Positions 56,662 through 64,000 of a stretch of DNA of 64,000 nt are shown piece after piece. A model generated the notes under the pieces. It saw nothing but the letters and a program-made list of their open reading frames with translations, was not told where the DNA came from and made no database searches. The DNA lies in contig NZ_JAQMHR010000005.1 of the NCBI RefSeq assembly GCF_028309625.1, forward strand, positions 106,725-170,724. The letters run 5' to 3'. The number at the start of each line of letters is the position of its first letter. Position 1 is the first letter of the stretch. The position numbers were made by a program, and so were the translations under genes. This DNA is from Trichococcus sp. K1Tr (GTDB lineage: Bacteria; Bacillota; Bacilli; Lactobacillales; Aerococcaceae).

Positions 56662-56792
56662 TTCTCCGGTTAAAGCCGTTTGGTCGGAGGACAGCATATC
56701 ATAAATGCATGAATCTCCGGGGAGGGTTGTTTGACAGGAGATAAGCAAACTTAAACCGACTCGATTTCCGACGACAACTGTTTCATCGGAGA
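56662..56792. repeat. CTCCGG hairpin array 12
   Basis: Three units, CTCCGGTTAAAG...GGTCGGAG, CTCCGGGGAGG...GACAGGAG and TTCCGACGAC...CATCGGAG, between the mmuPM terminator and the hicB end. Confidence 0.82.
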
Positions 56793-56854
56793 TCAGCAGC
56801 TCAAACAGGGGAGGTCCTCCTAATAGTCCTGCTCCATAAGAACAATCCAACGGC

Positions 56855-57244
56855 TTATTGTATCTGCAACTTCTCCTTCAACACTTCTGTCAATGTTTGC
56901 GAAAAATTGATGCCTTCTTTTTCCGCGAGTGCATTGACATAATTTGGAATCGTCAAAGTTTTTTTGATCATTTTCGTGTTTTCCTTGAGTCTTGCCACTT
57001 CGAGATTTGCTTCGATTGGAATCAACAAATCTCCCTTAGAAGGAGAAATTTCATCATATTCGGATGCCGGAGGAATAGCCTCTTTTTCATCCTCAAGCCA
57101 AAGCAGATATCCTTCCAAAGCATCTTTTGCCATGTGGAGGGCATCAGACATGTCATCCCCGCTGGTGAACAACTCTGGTAAATCCGGAAACGATACATTG
57201 AACTGTGTGCCTTCCGGGTTGAAAATTGCATAATATAAAACCAT
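56855..57244 (-). CDS. hicB: HicB-type antitoxin
   Basis: This 129-residue protein has the N-terminal HicB fold, a partly degraded RNase H-like domain (YYAIFNPEGTQFNVSFPDLPELFTSGDD, ALHMAKDALEGYL), and a C-terminal ribbon-helix-helix-like end (KKTLTIPNYVNALAEKEGINFSQTLTEVL) for DNA binding. It lies 46 bases after hicA on the same strand and has GGAAG ahead. It neutralises HicA and represses the pair. Confidence 0.92.
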   Translation of the reverse strand: MVLYYAIFNPEGTQFNVSFPDLPELFTSGDDMSDALHMAKDALEGYLLWLEDEKEAIPPASEYDEISPSKGDLLIPIEANLEVARLKENTKMIKKTLTIPNYVNALAEKEGINFSQTLTEVLKEKLQIQ

Positions 57245-57290
57245 CAGGATACTTCCTTTCTATTGTTGAATAAATTAAGACGGCAAGGGA

Positions 57291-57473
57291 TTACTTCAAT
57301 CCCGCCTGCTTGAGGATGCTGTGCACTGTGCCTTTAGGCAAATCCTTTTTTGGATGCGGTACTGTTACGCGACCAGGTTTTTGAAAGTGTCTGAAATGGT
57401 GGTGACTGCCTCTTATATTAACTAATACCCAACCGTCATTCATGATTATCGAAATCAATTCCCTTGAGTCCAT
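57291..57473 (-). CDS. hicA: HicA-type mRNA interferase toxin
   Basis: This is a 60-residue HicA toxin, a small dsRBD-like RNase that cuts mRNA. The catalytic histidine is in GSHHHF (22-27), followed by VTVPHPKKDLPKGTVHSILKQAGL. AAGAGG precedes the ATG. The toxin gene comes first and the antitoxin second, the usual hicAB order. Confidence 0.93.
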   Translation of the reverse strand: MDSRELISIIMNDGWVLVNIRGSHHHFRHFQKPGRVTVPHPKKDLPKGTVHSILKQAGLK

Positions 57474-57496
57474 AGTAAACCTCTTTCTTCATACGA

Positions 57497-57525
57497 AATA
57501 TAGTACGTATTTTCGTTGTTGTCAA
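57497..57525 (-). promoter_or_regulatory. hicAB promoter with operator-like inverted repeat
   Basis: On the minus strand TTGACA (57520-57525) and TATATT (57497-57502) have 17-base spacing. ACGAAAATA...TATATTTCGT spans the promoter and would suit HicB dimers. The rest of 57530-57700 holds no gene. Confidence 0.75.
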
Positions 57526-57711
57526 ATAGAACCTACCATAAACATACGAAGTTCACTTCGAATAGATACAGAGGGTGAAGAAGTATCGCTAAATCACGGT
57601 TGCCGATTTTTCATCAATGAGCAAGCTGGCTAATGAGGATTCCAATCGAGAGGAATGGTAGCGACTCGTAATGTATTAGCGCCTGCTCATACGGTCCGAA
57701 TCTGCCAAAAA

Positions 57712-57762
57712 GAGAACCTCAACAAGAAATGCATGCTTAATAGCATTTCTTGTGAGGTTCTC
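57712..57762 (-). terminator. Terminator of the aldo/keto reductase gene
   Basis: A 20-bp stem with one bulge (57712-57732 with 57743-57762); on the minus strand it ends in five T. Confidence 0.9.
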
Positions 57763-57788
57763 CTTAACATTATCTGGTACTTTTTCTC

Positions 57789-58643
57789 TTAATCAGCCGG
57801 CACGAATTGGCTCAGCGCTTCTTCCTGTTCCGCAAGCGTCCGTGTGTAGTAACGGAATCCTTTGTCCAGTTGGCGGATTTCGTTCATTTCTTCCTCAGTC
57901 AATTCGAAATCGAAGATGTCGATGTTCTCTTTGATGTGCACCGGATTTGATGATTTAGGGAAAACAATGATGCCTTCCTGGATGTGCCAACGCAGGATGA
58001 TCTGGGCATTCGTTTTTCCGTATTTTTCTGCCAACTTGGTGAATACGGGCTCCTCGATCAAGGCTGCATCGCCATGTCCCAGCGGATACCAGCTTTCGAT
58101 GACTGTGTTATAAGGGGCGATCCGTTTCTTCAGATCATTTTGTTGATAGTAAGGGTGGCATTCGACTTGCAAAACAGATGGATTGATTGTTGCGGCAGTG
58201 AGTACTTCTTCCAAACGTTCGGATTCGAAATTGCTCAAGCCGATGCTCTTCACTTTGCCTTCAGCGACAGCTTTTTCCATATCTTTCCAAGCGCCCAGGT
58301 AATCCCCGAATTGTTGATGCAGCAGCAAGAGGTCGATGTAATCCGTCTGCAGACGCTCCAGCATTTTATCGATGGCTTTTGCTGTTTTGCCTTCGCCGTA
58401 TTCGCTTGGCCAAAGTTTCGTCGTGATCCAGATTTCCTCTCTCGGAATGCCGCTTTCTTTTACTGCTTGCCCGACACCGCGCTCATTTTGATAGGCATGC
58501 GCGGTATCGATGTGGCGATAGCTTAATTTGAAGGCTTCCAAACAAGCTTCTTTGGTCTTCTCGTCCCCAGGAATCTGGAAGACACCCAGCCCGAATTGTG
58601 GGATTTTGTTTCCATCGTTCAATGTGATATACGTTTGTTCCAT
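57789..58643 (-). CDS. Aldo/keto reductase (2,5-diketogluconate/YvgN type)
   Basis: This 284-residue NADPH-dependent aldo/keto reductase has GVFQIPGDEKTKEAC, HIDTAHAYQNERGVG (Asp and Tyr), ITTKLWPSEYG (Lys), LLLLHQQFGDYLGAW (His), IGLSNFESERLEEVL and VFPKSSNPVHIKEN. It is close to Bacillus YvgN, a glyoxal/methylglyoxal reductase. GGAGGAAAA sets the start at 58643; a longer frame to 58703 runs upstream of the -10 box and is not used. The promoter is of the MerR type with a perfect operator. Confidence 0.93.
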   Translation of the reverse strand: MEQTYITLNDGNKIPQFGLGVFQIPGDEKTKEACLEAFKLSYRHIDTAHAYQNERGVGQAVKESGIPREEIWITTKLWPSEYGEGKTAKAIDKMLERLQTDYIDLLLLHQQFGDYLGAWKDMEKAVAEGKVKSIGLSNFESERLEEVLTAATINPSVLQVECHPYYQQNDLKKRIAPYNTVIESWYPLGHGDAALIEEPVFTKLAEKYGKTNAQIILRWHIQEGIIVFPKSSNPVHIKENIDIFDFELTEEEMNEIRQLDKGFRYYTRTLAEQEEALSQFVPAD

Positions 58644-58677
58644 AGTATTTTCCTCCATCACTTTATTTGATAAGTCT

Positions 58678-58708
58678 ACTTTAAACCTTGGAGTGCACTC
58701 CAAGTCAA
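58678..58708 (-). promoter_or_regulatory. MerR-type promoter 3 with perfect 18-base operator
   Basis: On the minus strand TTGACT (58703-58708) and TAAAGT (58678-58683) are 19 bases apart. The palindrome CTTGGAGTGCACTCCAAG covers 58687-58704. This is the class of site used by NmlR/AdhR-type regulators that respond to aldehydes. Confidence 0.88.
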
Positions 58709-58839
58709 ATGTAAATTTCTATTTTTTTATTTTTTTTTCTTTTGGTGTATCTTTTTGGGAATAAGCTTCATCCCTTGCAAATTTTCCGGATTAGTCATAC
58801 AATGATAGCGATTACACCATCAACGAAAGGGCGGATTGT

Positions 58840-59331
58840 ATGAGTCAAACAGTGTATACCAACTATTGGCAGAATCGTATCGGCAACATTCGGAAGGAAC
58901 ACGGCAGCTATAAAACTGAGGAAGAGGCGATTGCGGGGATCAAAGCCTGGTGGGAACTGCATAAGGAAAATCACAAGCATGTGCAGTATAACCGAACCAA
59001 CAGCGGCGCTCTCGAAATCGTCTACGACGACAAAAACTATGTCTATCGGATCGAGAAACGCACAATCGAAGGCGCCTTGCCCAAACGAACGTACCGACTG
59101 AAGAAAGCCGGAGAAGTGGAATCGCTGCGAGGGAAATACAATCTCAACAAAGAATCGTTCCTGTTCGACGAATTGCCCGAACCAATTCGCGACAGACTAA
59201 TCCTGGCGATGGCCGACATCAATAAAGCCAGAAGCCATGTCTACGACAAAGAAGGCCGCCTGATCCGCGGGCTTGAAGACAAAATTATGGTTGGCAGTAG
59301 CGTTTCGTTCAAAAATAAAATCTTAATTTGA
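58840..59331 (+). CDS. Hypothetical protein
   Basis: This 163-residue protein has no family I can name. It is rich in charged and aromatic residues, with TNYWQNRIGNIRKEHGSYKTEEEAIAGIKAWWELH near the start and EIVYDDKNYVYRIEKRTIEG in the middle, and has no signal or membrane segment. The first half may be a small alpha/beta domain and the second a helical one. The ribosome site AAGGGCGGA is moderate. It stands alone before a terminator. Confidence 0.75.
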   Translation: MSQTVYTNYWQNRIGNIRKEHGSYKTEEEAIAGIKAWWELHKENHKHVQYNRTNSGALEIVYDDKNYVYRIEKRTIEGALPKRTYRLKKAGEVESLRGKYNLNKESFLFDELPEPIRDRLILAMADINKARSHVYDKEGRLIRGLEDKIMVGSSVSFKNKILI

Positions 59332-59342
59332 ATATCTAAAAA

Positions 59343-59384
59343 TAAACCAGCACAAACGCCTAAAAACATTTGTGTTGGTTTTTA
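59343..59384 (+). terminator. Terminator (recurrent type A)
   Basis: AAACCAGCACAAA-CG pairs with TTTGTG-TGGTTT, then T. A nearly identical hairpin occurs at 59639 and 61364. Confidence 0.85.
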
Positions 59385-59444
59385 TCTTATGATTAAGGTG
59401 TGATAATATGTAAAGTGTAACCAATTGACTAAGTGGGTGATGAG

Positions 59445-59606
59445 ATGATTGATAAAGAAACGGCCCAAAAAATTCTGGATAAATATGACCGGGACTATGC
59501 TACTTTTTCTGAAAAAGCAACGCGCAAGGAGTTTCATACTGTTTTGAAATATGTTGCGGATGAATCCAACAGAAGACAACGGAAACAAGTAGGGTTAGAC
59601 AAATAA
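59445..59606 (+). CDS. Small hypothetical protein of 53 residues
   Basis: This short gene encodes MIDKETAQKILDKYDRDYAT and so on to KQVGLDK. It is charged and helical, with no membrane segment or signal. GGGTGA precedes the ATG. A paralogue at 41788 differs at about half of the positions and has one nonsense codon, which shows that this is a real small family. Function unknown. Confidence 0.7.
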   Translation: MIDKETAQKILDKYDRDYATFSEKATRKEFHTVLKYVADESNRRQRKQVGLDK

Positions 59607-59638
59607 AGAGCTTCATAAAATAAATTATGATTATAGGA

Positions 59639-59682
59639 TAAACCAGCACAAACGCCTAAAAAACGTTTGTGCTTATTTTTTT
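59639..59682 (+). terminator. Terminator (recurrent type B)
   Basis: AGCACAAACG pairs with CGTTTGTGCT, then a long T tract. The loop CCTAAAAA is shared with the hairpin at 59343. Confidence 0.88.
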
Positions 59683-59762
59683 TACCCAATTCAAACAAAT
59701 GCTTAAATAAACTTGAATTTACTTATGAATGCTTATATAATTAAATTAAAGGTGGTGGGATG

Positions 59763-60524
59763 ATGTACCAAGAAGAGCGCATCCAGCAGATCCAACAGCT
59801 GTTGGATGAGAGAAAAAGACTTTCCAAAAAAGAAATAATGGAAGCATTCGATATTTCGTCGGATACTGCTCGCCGGGATATCCTGGAATTTCTAAAAACC
59901 GGAAATGCTGTTCGTACGCATGGTGGCATTATGTTATCTGAAGAGAGCCCGAAGATACTCAGTTTTGGAGAGCGGACAGGCATACATAAACCTGAAAAAG
60001 AAAAAATGGCTGATAGAGTTTTGGAAGAAATAGCCGAGAATAGCACGTTATTTTTGGATGTGTCGACTACGTTATTCTTGGCAGCGCAGAAATTAAACAA
60101 AAAGTGTACGGTTTATACTCATTCCCTGGACAATGCCTTTGTATTGGGAATGAATCCAAAAATAAAGGTTCATCTTTTGGGTGGGGAGTTCAATCATGAG
60201 GACAGGTTTTTCTTTTCGGTCCGGAGTTTGGAAGAAATCGATGCGATAAAATTTGATATTTGTTTTATCGGAGCGGCAAGTTTGGAGAAAGAGGGTATCT
60301 TTTTCAAAGAAGCGAACAATGCCTTGATCAAGCAAAAAGTGGTAAAACAAAGCCGCCAAGTGGTTTTGGTGGCTGAAAATCAGAAATTCAGCAAAGCAGC
60401 GCAGTACAAAGGCGCAAATTACAAGGACATCGCTTGCTTCATTACAGATAAAGTTCTGACACCAAAACAGCAGGCTTATTTCGAAGATGAAACAGAGATC
60501 ATCTTTGAGGAGGAAACGGTATGA
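59763..60524 (+). CDS. DeoR/GlpR family transcriptional regulator
   Basis: This 253-residue repressor has a DeoR-type winged HTH (KRLSKKEIMEAFDISSDTARRDILEFLKTGNAVRTHGGI) and a sugar-phosphate sensing domain (FLDVSTTLFLAAQ, VYTHSLDNAF, VHLLGGEFN, FIGAASLEKEGIFF). Members bind phosphorylated sugars. AAGGTGG favours the second of two adjacent ATGs (59763). The stop overlaps the start of the HAD gene, so both act in one pathway. Confidence 0.92.
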   Translation: MYQEERIQQIQQLLDERKRLSKKEIMEAFDISSDTARRDILEFLKTGNAVRTHGGIMLSEESPKILSFGERTGIHKPEKEKMADRVLEEIAENSTLFLDVSTTLFLAAQKLNKKCTVYTHSLDNAFVLGMNPKIKVHLLGGEFNHEDRFFFSVRSLEEIDAIKFDICFIGAASLEKEGIFFKEANNALIKQKVVKQSRQVVLVAENQKFSKAAQYKGANYKDIACFITDKVLTPKQQAYFEDETEIIFEEETV

Positions 60525-61333
60525 CAAAGATTGAGATGGTATTCAGCGATATAGATGGCACGTTGTTAAATTCGAACCATGAAGTTACAGCCGAAGCAAG
60601 CCAAATCATTCAAGACTTGGTTAAGCAAGGCACCAAAATCATTCTGGCATCCGCTAGACCGCCAGGAGCAATGGTTTCGATTGCCGATGAAGTTCAGTTG
60701 TCGTCACCGTTAGTTTGCTTTAACGGAGCACTGATCACACAATATAAAGAAGGGTCATTTGATGATCTGTATAGTCTGACTTTAGACCGATTGGACACAT
60801 TACAACTCTATCAAGCAGTATCCACAAAGTTTCCGGAAATAAGCTTTAATATCTATTCCGGCGAGCGGTGGTACGTTGAACGAGAAGATGAATGGGTAGA
60901 GCAAGAAGCGGCAATCACAAAAATGGATCCAGAATCCATCGCAATGGAAGATTTTCTGAACGAGCAATTTCCTGTCCACAAAATCCTGTGTATGGGAAAT
61001 CCGGATGATATTCAAAAACTGGAGGATGAGCTGGCAGAGGCAAACTTATCAAACATTTCCTACTACCGATCAAAAGACACCTATATGGAAATCGTCAATA
61101 ATCAGGTATCAAAGCTGGGGGCACTTCACTTTTTATGTGAAAAATATGGCGTTGAATTGGAAAGCACTTTAGCAATCGGTGACAATTTCAACGATATGCC
61201 GATGATCATACACTCAGGTAAAGGAATCGCAATGGGAAATGCTCCTGATGAGGTAAAACAAGCAGCTGATTATGTAACGGATACGAATGATGAGAATGGT
61301 TTTTATAAGGCGTTGGCAAAGTGTTTTGGATAA
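60521..61333 (+). CDS. HAD superfamily Cof-type phosphatase
   Basis: This 270-residue Cof-type (subfamily IIB) sugar-phosphate phosphatase has motif I FSDIDGTLLNS with the two Asp, motif II ILASARPPGA, motif III Lys in the middle, and motif IV AIGDNFNDMPMI. GGAGGAAACG precedes the ATG. It is translationally coupled to the DeoR regulator, which suggests that its substrate or product is the signal sensed by the regulator (inference). Confidence 0.94.
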   Translation: MTKIEMVFSDIDGTLLNSNHEVTAEASQIIQDLVKQGTKIILASARPPGAMVSIADEVQLSSPLVCFNGALITQYKEGSFDDLYSLTLDRLDTLQLYQAVSTKFPEISFNIYSGERWYVEREDEWVEQEAAITKMDPESIAMEDFLNEQFPVHKILCMGNPDDIQKLEDELAEANLSNISYYRSKDTYMEIVNNQVSKLGALHFLCEKYGVELESTLAIGDNFNDMPMIIHSGKGIAMGNAPDEVKQAADYVTDTNDENGFYKALAKCFG

Positions 61334-61363
61334 ATGAAATTGATTCAGAAAGTGAATCAAAAA

Positions 61364-61405
61364 TAAGCACAAACGCTTATCATAAAACGTTTGTGCTTAT
61401 TTTTC
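61364..61405 (+). terminator. Terminator (recurrent type B)
   Basis: AATAAGCACAAACG pairs with CGTTTGTGCTTATT, then T. Confidence 0.9.
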
Positions 61406-61496
61406 GTACATTCATCGAACCTCCAAATTAACCTCCTTCAAAATCACACTAAACAATGAGCACAGAGATGCTTGCTAATTCTTAAGGTCCACTGCT

Positions 61497-61823
61497 CTAG
61501 AATAAAGAGGAGAAATCTTGCTTCTGATGAAATATCCTTACGATAGTGATTAGCTTATTCTCATCTTCAACATAGTAAACCGCTACGTAAGGATCTACAA
61601 ATAGCAATCGATAGCCGATTTCGGTCGATACAGGAACACCTAATTTATCATTTGCAAGAACGCCCATATTTGGAACACTTTTTAATAATTCAATTCGATC
61701 AATGATGGAAAGAACATATGCATCTGTTCGAGCTTTTTCTATAAAATACTCCCCCACATATGCGCTGATTGATTGTAAATCTTCTATAGCTACTTCTGAA
61801 AATTCAATTGAATATTTTTTCAT
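61497..61823 (-). CDS. relE: RelE/ParE-type toxin
   Basis: This 108-residue toxin has the RelE/ParE fold: YSIEFSEVAIEDLQSISAYVGEYF, then RIELLKSVPNMGVLANDK, and the strand end YRLLFVDPYVAVYYVEDENKLITIVRIFHQKQDF. RelE members cut mRNA at the ribosome and ParE members act on gyrase; which one this is cannot be told. It starts two bases after the antitoxin stop, with AAGGGC inside the end of that gene. Confidence 0.9.
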   Translation of the reverse strand: MKKYSIEFSEVAIEDLQSISAYVGEYFIEKARTDAYVLSIIDRIELLKSVPNMGVLANDKLGVPVSTEIGYRLLFVDPYVAVYYVEDENKLITIVRIFHQKQDFSSLF

Positions 61824-61825
61824 AA

Positions 61826-62134
61826 TCAGCCCTTATTCGAACTGGTGAACAAAGCTCTTACTTCGTCGATCCCTTTTGTTTTGCCCTGCTTAGCAGCGTC
61901 CGTCCCTTTGGCGAGTTCAGCCTGAAGTTTTCTTAGTTGGATTGTTTTCTGGTCGTCATTAGTAACTTCGAAGGGCAGCCCGTTATGTCTGATTATCTGA
62001 TCAAGAGTCATATTAATGACAGTGCTTAAATCCAATTGCATACCTTCAACAATTTCAGTCGCTTTTTTCTTTAATTCCCGATTGGTTCTTACACGGATGT
62101 AGTCATCTTTAACATTTGGAGAGTTTGTTCCCAT
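61826..62134 (-). CDS. relB: RelB/DinJ-type antitoxin
   Basis: This 102-residue antitoxin has an N-terminal ribbon-helix-helix (YIRVRTNRELKKKATEIVEGMQLDLSTVINMTLDQIIRHNGLPFEV), the hallmark of RelB/DinJ, and a charged C-terminal tail that wraps the toxin. AAAGGAGG stands ahead of the ATG. It is the first gene of the pair and likely represses its own promoter. Confidence 0.93.
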   Translation of the reverse strand: MGTNSPNVKDDYIRVRTNRELKKKATEIVEGMQLDLSTVINMTLDQIIRHNGLPFEVTNDDQKTIQLRKLQAELAKGTDAAKQGKTKGIDEVRALFTSSNKG

Positions 62135-62157
62135 AATAATGACCTCCTTTTACCTCA

Positions 62158-62186
62158 TTGTAATCACATTGACGTACAAAGTAAAG
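62158..62186 (-). promoter_or_regulatory. relBE promoter
   Basis: On the minus strand TTTACT (62181-62186) and TACAAT (62158-62163) have 17-base spacing. Confidence 0.75.
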
Positions 62187-62364
62187 TTTGATGCAATCAA
62201 GTAGGGAATAATATCATTCTGCAGAATATGAAAAAAAGTTTTTAATCTATTAAAGCGATTTGTTCTAATGTTCGCTTACATACATCGTAAGTTAGTGGTA
62301 TCATTAAAGGTATTTCAAAAATAATAAATAATATGGGATGACTAAAATACAGTTATGAAATGCC

Positions 62365-62394
62365 TTGTTATAGGACTATACGGAGCTATAGTAT
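62365..62394 (+). promoter_or_regulatory. hsdM promoter with inverted repeat
   Basis: TTGTTA (62365-62370) and TAGTAT (62389-62394) are 18 bases apart. The inverted repeat ACTATA...TATAGT (62375-62380 with 62387-62392) lies over the spacer and -10 box and could bind a regulator. Confidence 0.6.
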
Positions 62395-62449
62395 CGTATA
62401 TTAGGCGTTTTTTCCATGTTACAAAGTACGTTCAAAGAGGAGTTATCAT

Positions 62450-64000
62450 ATGGGTGCCGAGTTAAATTCAAAATTATTTAGTGCTGCTGACAATTTGCGC
62501 AGTAAGATGGATGCGTCTGAATATAAAAATTATTTACTAGGGTTAATTTTCTACAAATATCTCTCAGATAAACTTTTAGAAAAGGTTGTAGAGTTAGCTG
62601 ACGAATCTCTGACGGAATACAACACGCCAGAAAAGCAAACGCAATTATATCGTGACTTATTGGTAGACGAAGATTCGAAGAGCGATCTGATTGAAACCTT
62701 AGTGGACACTCTAGGTTATGATATCGAACCTGACTTCCTATTCAATGTTTTGACGAGCGAAGCGAAACAGAACATTTTCCAATTGAATGATTTGAATAAA
62801 GCATTCATTGATCTTTCGACAAAATACAGCCAGTTCAATGGTTTGTTCGATGACGTAGATCTGAAATCCAAAAAGCTTGGAGCAGATGATCAGCAACGGA
62901 ACATTACAATTTCTGAAGTACTAAAAAAACTGAATGATGTCGATGTGCTTGGTCATAATGGAGATGTTATCGGGGATGCTTATGAATTCCTGATCAGCCA
63001 ATTTGCCTCTGAAGCAGGAAAAAAGGCAGGCGAGTTCTATACACCACACGAAGTATCCGACATGATGGCGCGCATCGCAGCCATCGGGCAGGAAGACAAA
63101 CAACTATTCAGCGTATTTGATCCGACTATGGGATCGGGTTCGTTGATGCTGAATATACGCAACTACTTAAACTATCCTGAAAGCGTGAAATATCATGGTC
63201 AGGAGTTGAATACTACTACCTTCAATTTGGCAAAAATGAACCTCATTTTGCATGGCGTCGACAATGAAGATATCCGTTTGCGAAACGGCGATACGTTGAA
63301 CAAAGACTGGCCTACAGATGAACCGTACACTTTCGATTCGGTTGTAATGAATCCGCCTTATTCAGCCAAATGGTCTGCTGATGATACTTTCTTGGATGAT
63401 TCACGCTTCAATAAATACGGAAAACTAGCACCAAAATCGAAAGCTGACTTTGCGTTCTTGTTGCACGGCTTTTACCACTTGAAAGATTCCGGAACTATGG
63501 CCATTGTATTGCCTCATGGCGTTCTGTTCCGCGGAGCAGCAGAGGGTGTCATCCGTAAGAAACTGCTAGAAGATGGCAGCATCGATACAGTAATTGGGAT
63601 GCCAGTAAATCTGTTCTTTGGAACTTCAATTCCTACTACAGTCATTATTCTGAAGAAAAACCGTACAACACGCGACGTTCTGTTTATTGATGCAAGCAAG
63701 GATTTTCTTAAAGGTAAGAACCAGAATAAGCTATCGATAGAGAACATTGATAAAGTTGTCGAAACCTATAAAAATAGAGAAGACGTTGAGAAGTACGCGT
63801 ACGTTGCTAGCTTCGATGAAATCAAAGAGAACGACTTCAACTTGAACATTCCTCGCTACGTGGATACCTTTGAAGAGCAGGAAGAAATCGACATTGTTGA
63901 CCTAAGCAATGAGCTAGTGGCTCTCAATCAGCAAATCAAAGAAGCCGAAAATGATTTCCTTTCGATGCTCGATGAATTAGCGGTTACTGATGAAACGCGC
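62450..64000 (+). CDS. hsdM: Type I restriction-modification methyltransferase HsdM (partial)
   Basis: This gene is open at the right end of the window; 517 codons are visible. The N-terminal HsdM helical domain (LFSAADNLRSKMDASEYKNYLLGLIFYKYLSDK) is followed by the N6-adenine methyltransferase core: GEFYTPHEVSDMMARIA, SAM loop FDPTMGSGSL (223-232), and catalytic NPPY (301-304). The C-terminal part after residue 450 looks like the coiled segment that contacts HsdS. AAAGAGGAG precedes the ATG. hsdS and hsdR should lie to the right. The nearby relBE pair may help to keep the locus. Confidence 0.95.
   Translation, partial: MGAELNSKLFSAADNLRSKMDASEYKNYLLGLIFYKYLSDKLLEKVVELADESLTEYNTPEKQTQLYRDLLVDEDSKSDLIETLVDTLGYDIEPDFLFNVLTSEAKQNIFQLNDLNKAFIDLSTKYSQFNGLFDDVDLKSKKLGADDQQRNITISEVLKKLNDVDVLGHNGDVIGDAYEFLISQFASEAGKKAGEFYTPHEVSDMMARIAAIGQEDKQLFSVFDPTMGSGSLMLNIRNYLNYPESVKYHGQELNTTTFNLAKMNLILHGVDNEDIRLRNGDTLNKDWPTDEPYTFDSVVMNPPYSAKWSADDTFLDDSRFNKYGKLAPKSKADFAFLLHGFYHLKDSGTMAIVLPHGVLFRGAAEGVIRKKLLEDGSIDTVIGMPVNLFFGTSIPTTVIILKKNRTTRDVLFIDASKDFLKGKNQNKLSIENIDKVVETYKNREDVEKYAYVASFDEIKENDFNLNIPRYVDTFEEQEEIDIVDLSNELVALNQQIKEAENDFLSMLDELAVTDETR

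Noticed and set aside
57541-57640. Possible extra gene fragment upstream of hicA
   Set aside because: Short in-frame text (LANEDSNREEW) recalls the 53-residue family only weakly; too short to support.

Overview
The window reads as a chromosomal segment of a low-to-moderate GC Firmicute, most likely of the Carnobacteriaceae (Trichococcus-like). This is inferred from gene content and not from a marker gene: a SUF operon in the order C-D-S-U-B, a lysine riboswitch on an acetylase-branch DAP operon, a T-box, a PTS/BglG beta-glucoside locus, an RodA and GcvH/YusI-like pair, strong AGGAGG ribosome sites and intrinsic terminators after almost every operon. No rRNA, tRNA or CRISPR array was seen.

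Layout. 1-6.4 kb: an ornithine cyclodeaminase-family gene with a SAP-like protein (minus strand), an SMP-30-type lactonase, a short-form Orn/Lys/Arg decarboxylase, and the six-cysteine SCIFF peptide with its radical SAM maturase. 6.7-10.4 kb: patA, dapH and the N-acetyl-DAP deacetylase, controlled by a lysine riboswitch. 10.8-12.9 kb: a lipoprotein, a UPF0316-like membrane protein and an aldo/keto reductase. 13.0-14.5 kb: a branched-chain aminotransferase behind a leader peptide and attenuator. 15.2-19.3 kb: YihY, RodA, an ArsC/Spx-fold protein, GcvH and a class I glutamine-amidotransferase-like hydrolase. 19.5-24.8 kb: sufCDSUB.

24.9-30.9 kb is an AT-rich accessory insertion: a decayed IS1380-type transposase followed by one 1584-codon gene whose N-terminal nuclease-like domain, STAND-type P-loop NTPase and very long helical C-terminus resemble Avs anti-phage proteins. 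This is the best candidate for an undescribed system here. 31.4-39.2 kb: an amino-acid ABC transporter set with two ATPases, an aminotransferase, a D-2-hydroxyacid dehydrogenase, an MFS carrier and an Lrp regulator. 39.3-43.5 kb: a second accessory patch with a GH43 pseudogene, a lone tnpB, a broken small gene and a DUF1828/DUF6978-like pair. 43.8-49.5 kb: a BglG-type regulator, GH1 phospho-beta-glucosidase, PTS EIIBC and a Fic protein. 49.9-56.6 kb: two NAD(P)-dependent oxidoreductases with MerR-type promoters, zwf, and a methionine T-box driving mmuP-mmuM. 56.8-64 kb: hicAB, an aldo/keto reductase with a perfect MerR-type operator, small hypothetical genes, a DeoR regulator with a HAD phosphatase, relBE and the start of hsdM, which is cut by the window edge.

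A distinctive feature is a family of imperfect hairpins (CTCCG...CGGAG, 26-27 nt, spaced about 20 nt) in arrays of roughly 2 to 12 units at twelve intergenic sites. All twelve lie 3' of a plus-strand gene or at the left edge of the window. Two arrays are diverged duplicates that show compensatory stem changes, and one is a three-fold repeat of a four-hairpin block.
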